Source: Acanthornis magna
Taxonomy: Eukaryota; Chordata; Aves; Passeriformes; Acanthizidae
NCBI GenBank assembly: GCA_036785705.1
Contig: JAWUZG010000027.1
Coordinates: 3,205,501 to 3,269,500, forward strand
Length of the DNA stretch: 64,000 bases
Reading direction: 5' to 3'
Shown here: positions 63,590 through 64,000 of the stretch, one piece after another
Layout of the letters: every line of letters starts with the position of its first letter
Numbering within the stretch: position 1 is the stretch's first letter
Notes under the pieces: model-generated
Seen by the model: the letters and a program-made list of their open reading frames with translations, nothing else
Databases searched by the model: none
What the model was told of the DNA's origin: nothing
Made by a program: the position numbers and the translations under genes

Positions 63590-63700
63590 TGCCAGCGCAC
63601 ACAGCCTCAGCCTATAGCTCGGATGCGCTGGAGCCGAGCGAGCGGGGACGAGCTCGTGCTGCAAGGGACGTCCTGGCACGGCAGAGCTCCCCGAAAAAGG
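63590..63700. other. Small CpG cluster
   Basis: About 110 bp with some 11 CpGs ('cggatgcgctggagccgagc' and 'gagcggggacgagctcgtgc'). The surroundings are CpG-poor. It may be a regulatory patch, and no exon is evident next to it. Confidence 0.45.
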
Positions 63701-64000
63701 CCTCTGGCAGAGTCCCCAGGCAGCCAGGGTAGGCACCAGCAGCGTTTGAGCTCTCCCCTCCCTGTTCTGAGTTTGCAGAGTACAGGCTTTCAGGTTTTTT
63801 TAACTTTTCAGAACTGCAGAGTAAAGAAAGCTGACTTAAAAACTGCCCAGTGCTCTCCAAAGGTAGGAGTTAAAGCGTGCGGAACATATGGCACCATTTA
63901 CAGCCGGCCTGCACACTGAATTCAGGGGAATTTTCCATCAACCTCCTACTCTGCAAAAGGTACATTACACAAAAATGCATATGGGGATCCTTTAGTTTCT
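63701..64000. other. Window end, unique sequence
   Basis: I see no repeat or exon here. A 126-codon plus-strand frame that starts at 63539 runs to 63919 but shows no domain. Confidence 0.4.

Noticed and set aside
1..64000. CRISPR array, operon or phage-like system
   Set aside because: The only regular repeat array (51163-51331) has head-to-tail units without spacers, and no clustered long genes exist. The repeat content is that of a bird nuclear genome.

Overview
This window looks like 64 kb of non-coding nuclear DNA from a songbird (Passeriformes). I recognise no host protein-coding exon, rRNA, functional tRNA or CRISPR array, and there is no bacterial-style gene organisation. The evidence for a bird is the repeat content. 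There are several CR1 LINE 3' ends, which are the dominant avian LINE. There is an ERVL-type LTR of a kind common in birds. There is a tRNA-Ile-like SINE head resembling TguSINE1, a family I know from passerines. A few very old MIR-like (CORE-SINE) relics also occur, as expected in any amniote. The longest open frames (232 and 184 codons, in GC-rich patches) match no protein family I know, and all reading frames are broken every few hundred bases. The window is therefore most likely a large intron or an intergenic stretch.

Layout. 1-13 kb: a reverse-strand CR1 copy (342-706), three old MIR-like fragments (about 1311-1431, 3499-3645, 5828-5925), a tRNA-Ile-derived SINE head (5432-5500), a further MIR/L2-like fragment near 12.7 kb, and small tandem duplications. 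13.7-14.3 kb: a solo ERVL-type LTR. 14.3-25.1 kb: unique AT-rich DNA. 25.1-27 kb: a forward CR1 3' end, then a second solo LTR of a different family (26003-26958). 27-51 kb: mostly unique AT-rich DNA with a 60-bp CR1 scrap (30.2 kb), mononucleotide tracts and short duplications. 51.1-51.8 kb: a third LTR-like unit whose U3 region holds an eight-copy, about 21-bp minisatellite, followed directly by a GC/CpG-rich segment. 53.6-53.9 kb and 60.2-60.5 kb: two more forward CR1 copies. 58.4-58.7 kb: a CpG-rich patch inside the longest open frame. 62.7-63.7 kb: further GC-rich sequence.

Nothing here forms a pathway or operon. The functional candidates are regulatory: LTR promoters and poly(A) sites, the tandemly repeated U3, and the CpG-rich patches. 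The repeat names rest on recalled family consensus sequences and on structural marks (terminal TG...CA, CR1 octamer tails, tRNA A/B boxes). No database search was run. I saw no evidence of an undescribed multi-gene system. The most distinctive structure is the LTR-like element with the amplified U3 repeat at 51.1-51.5 kb.
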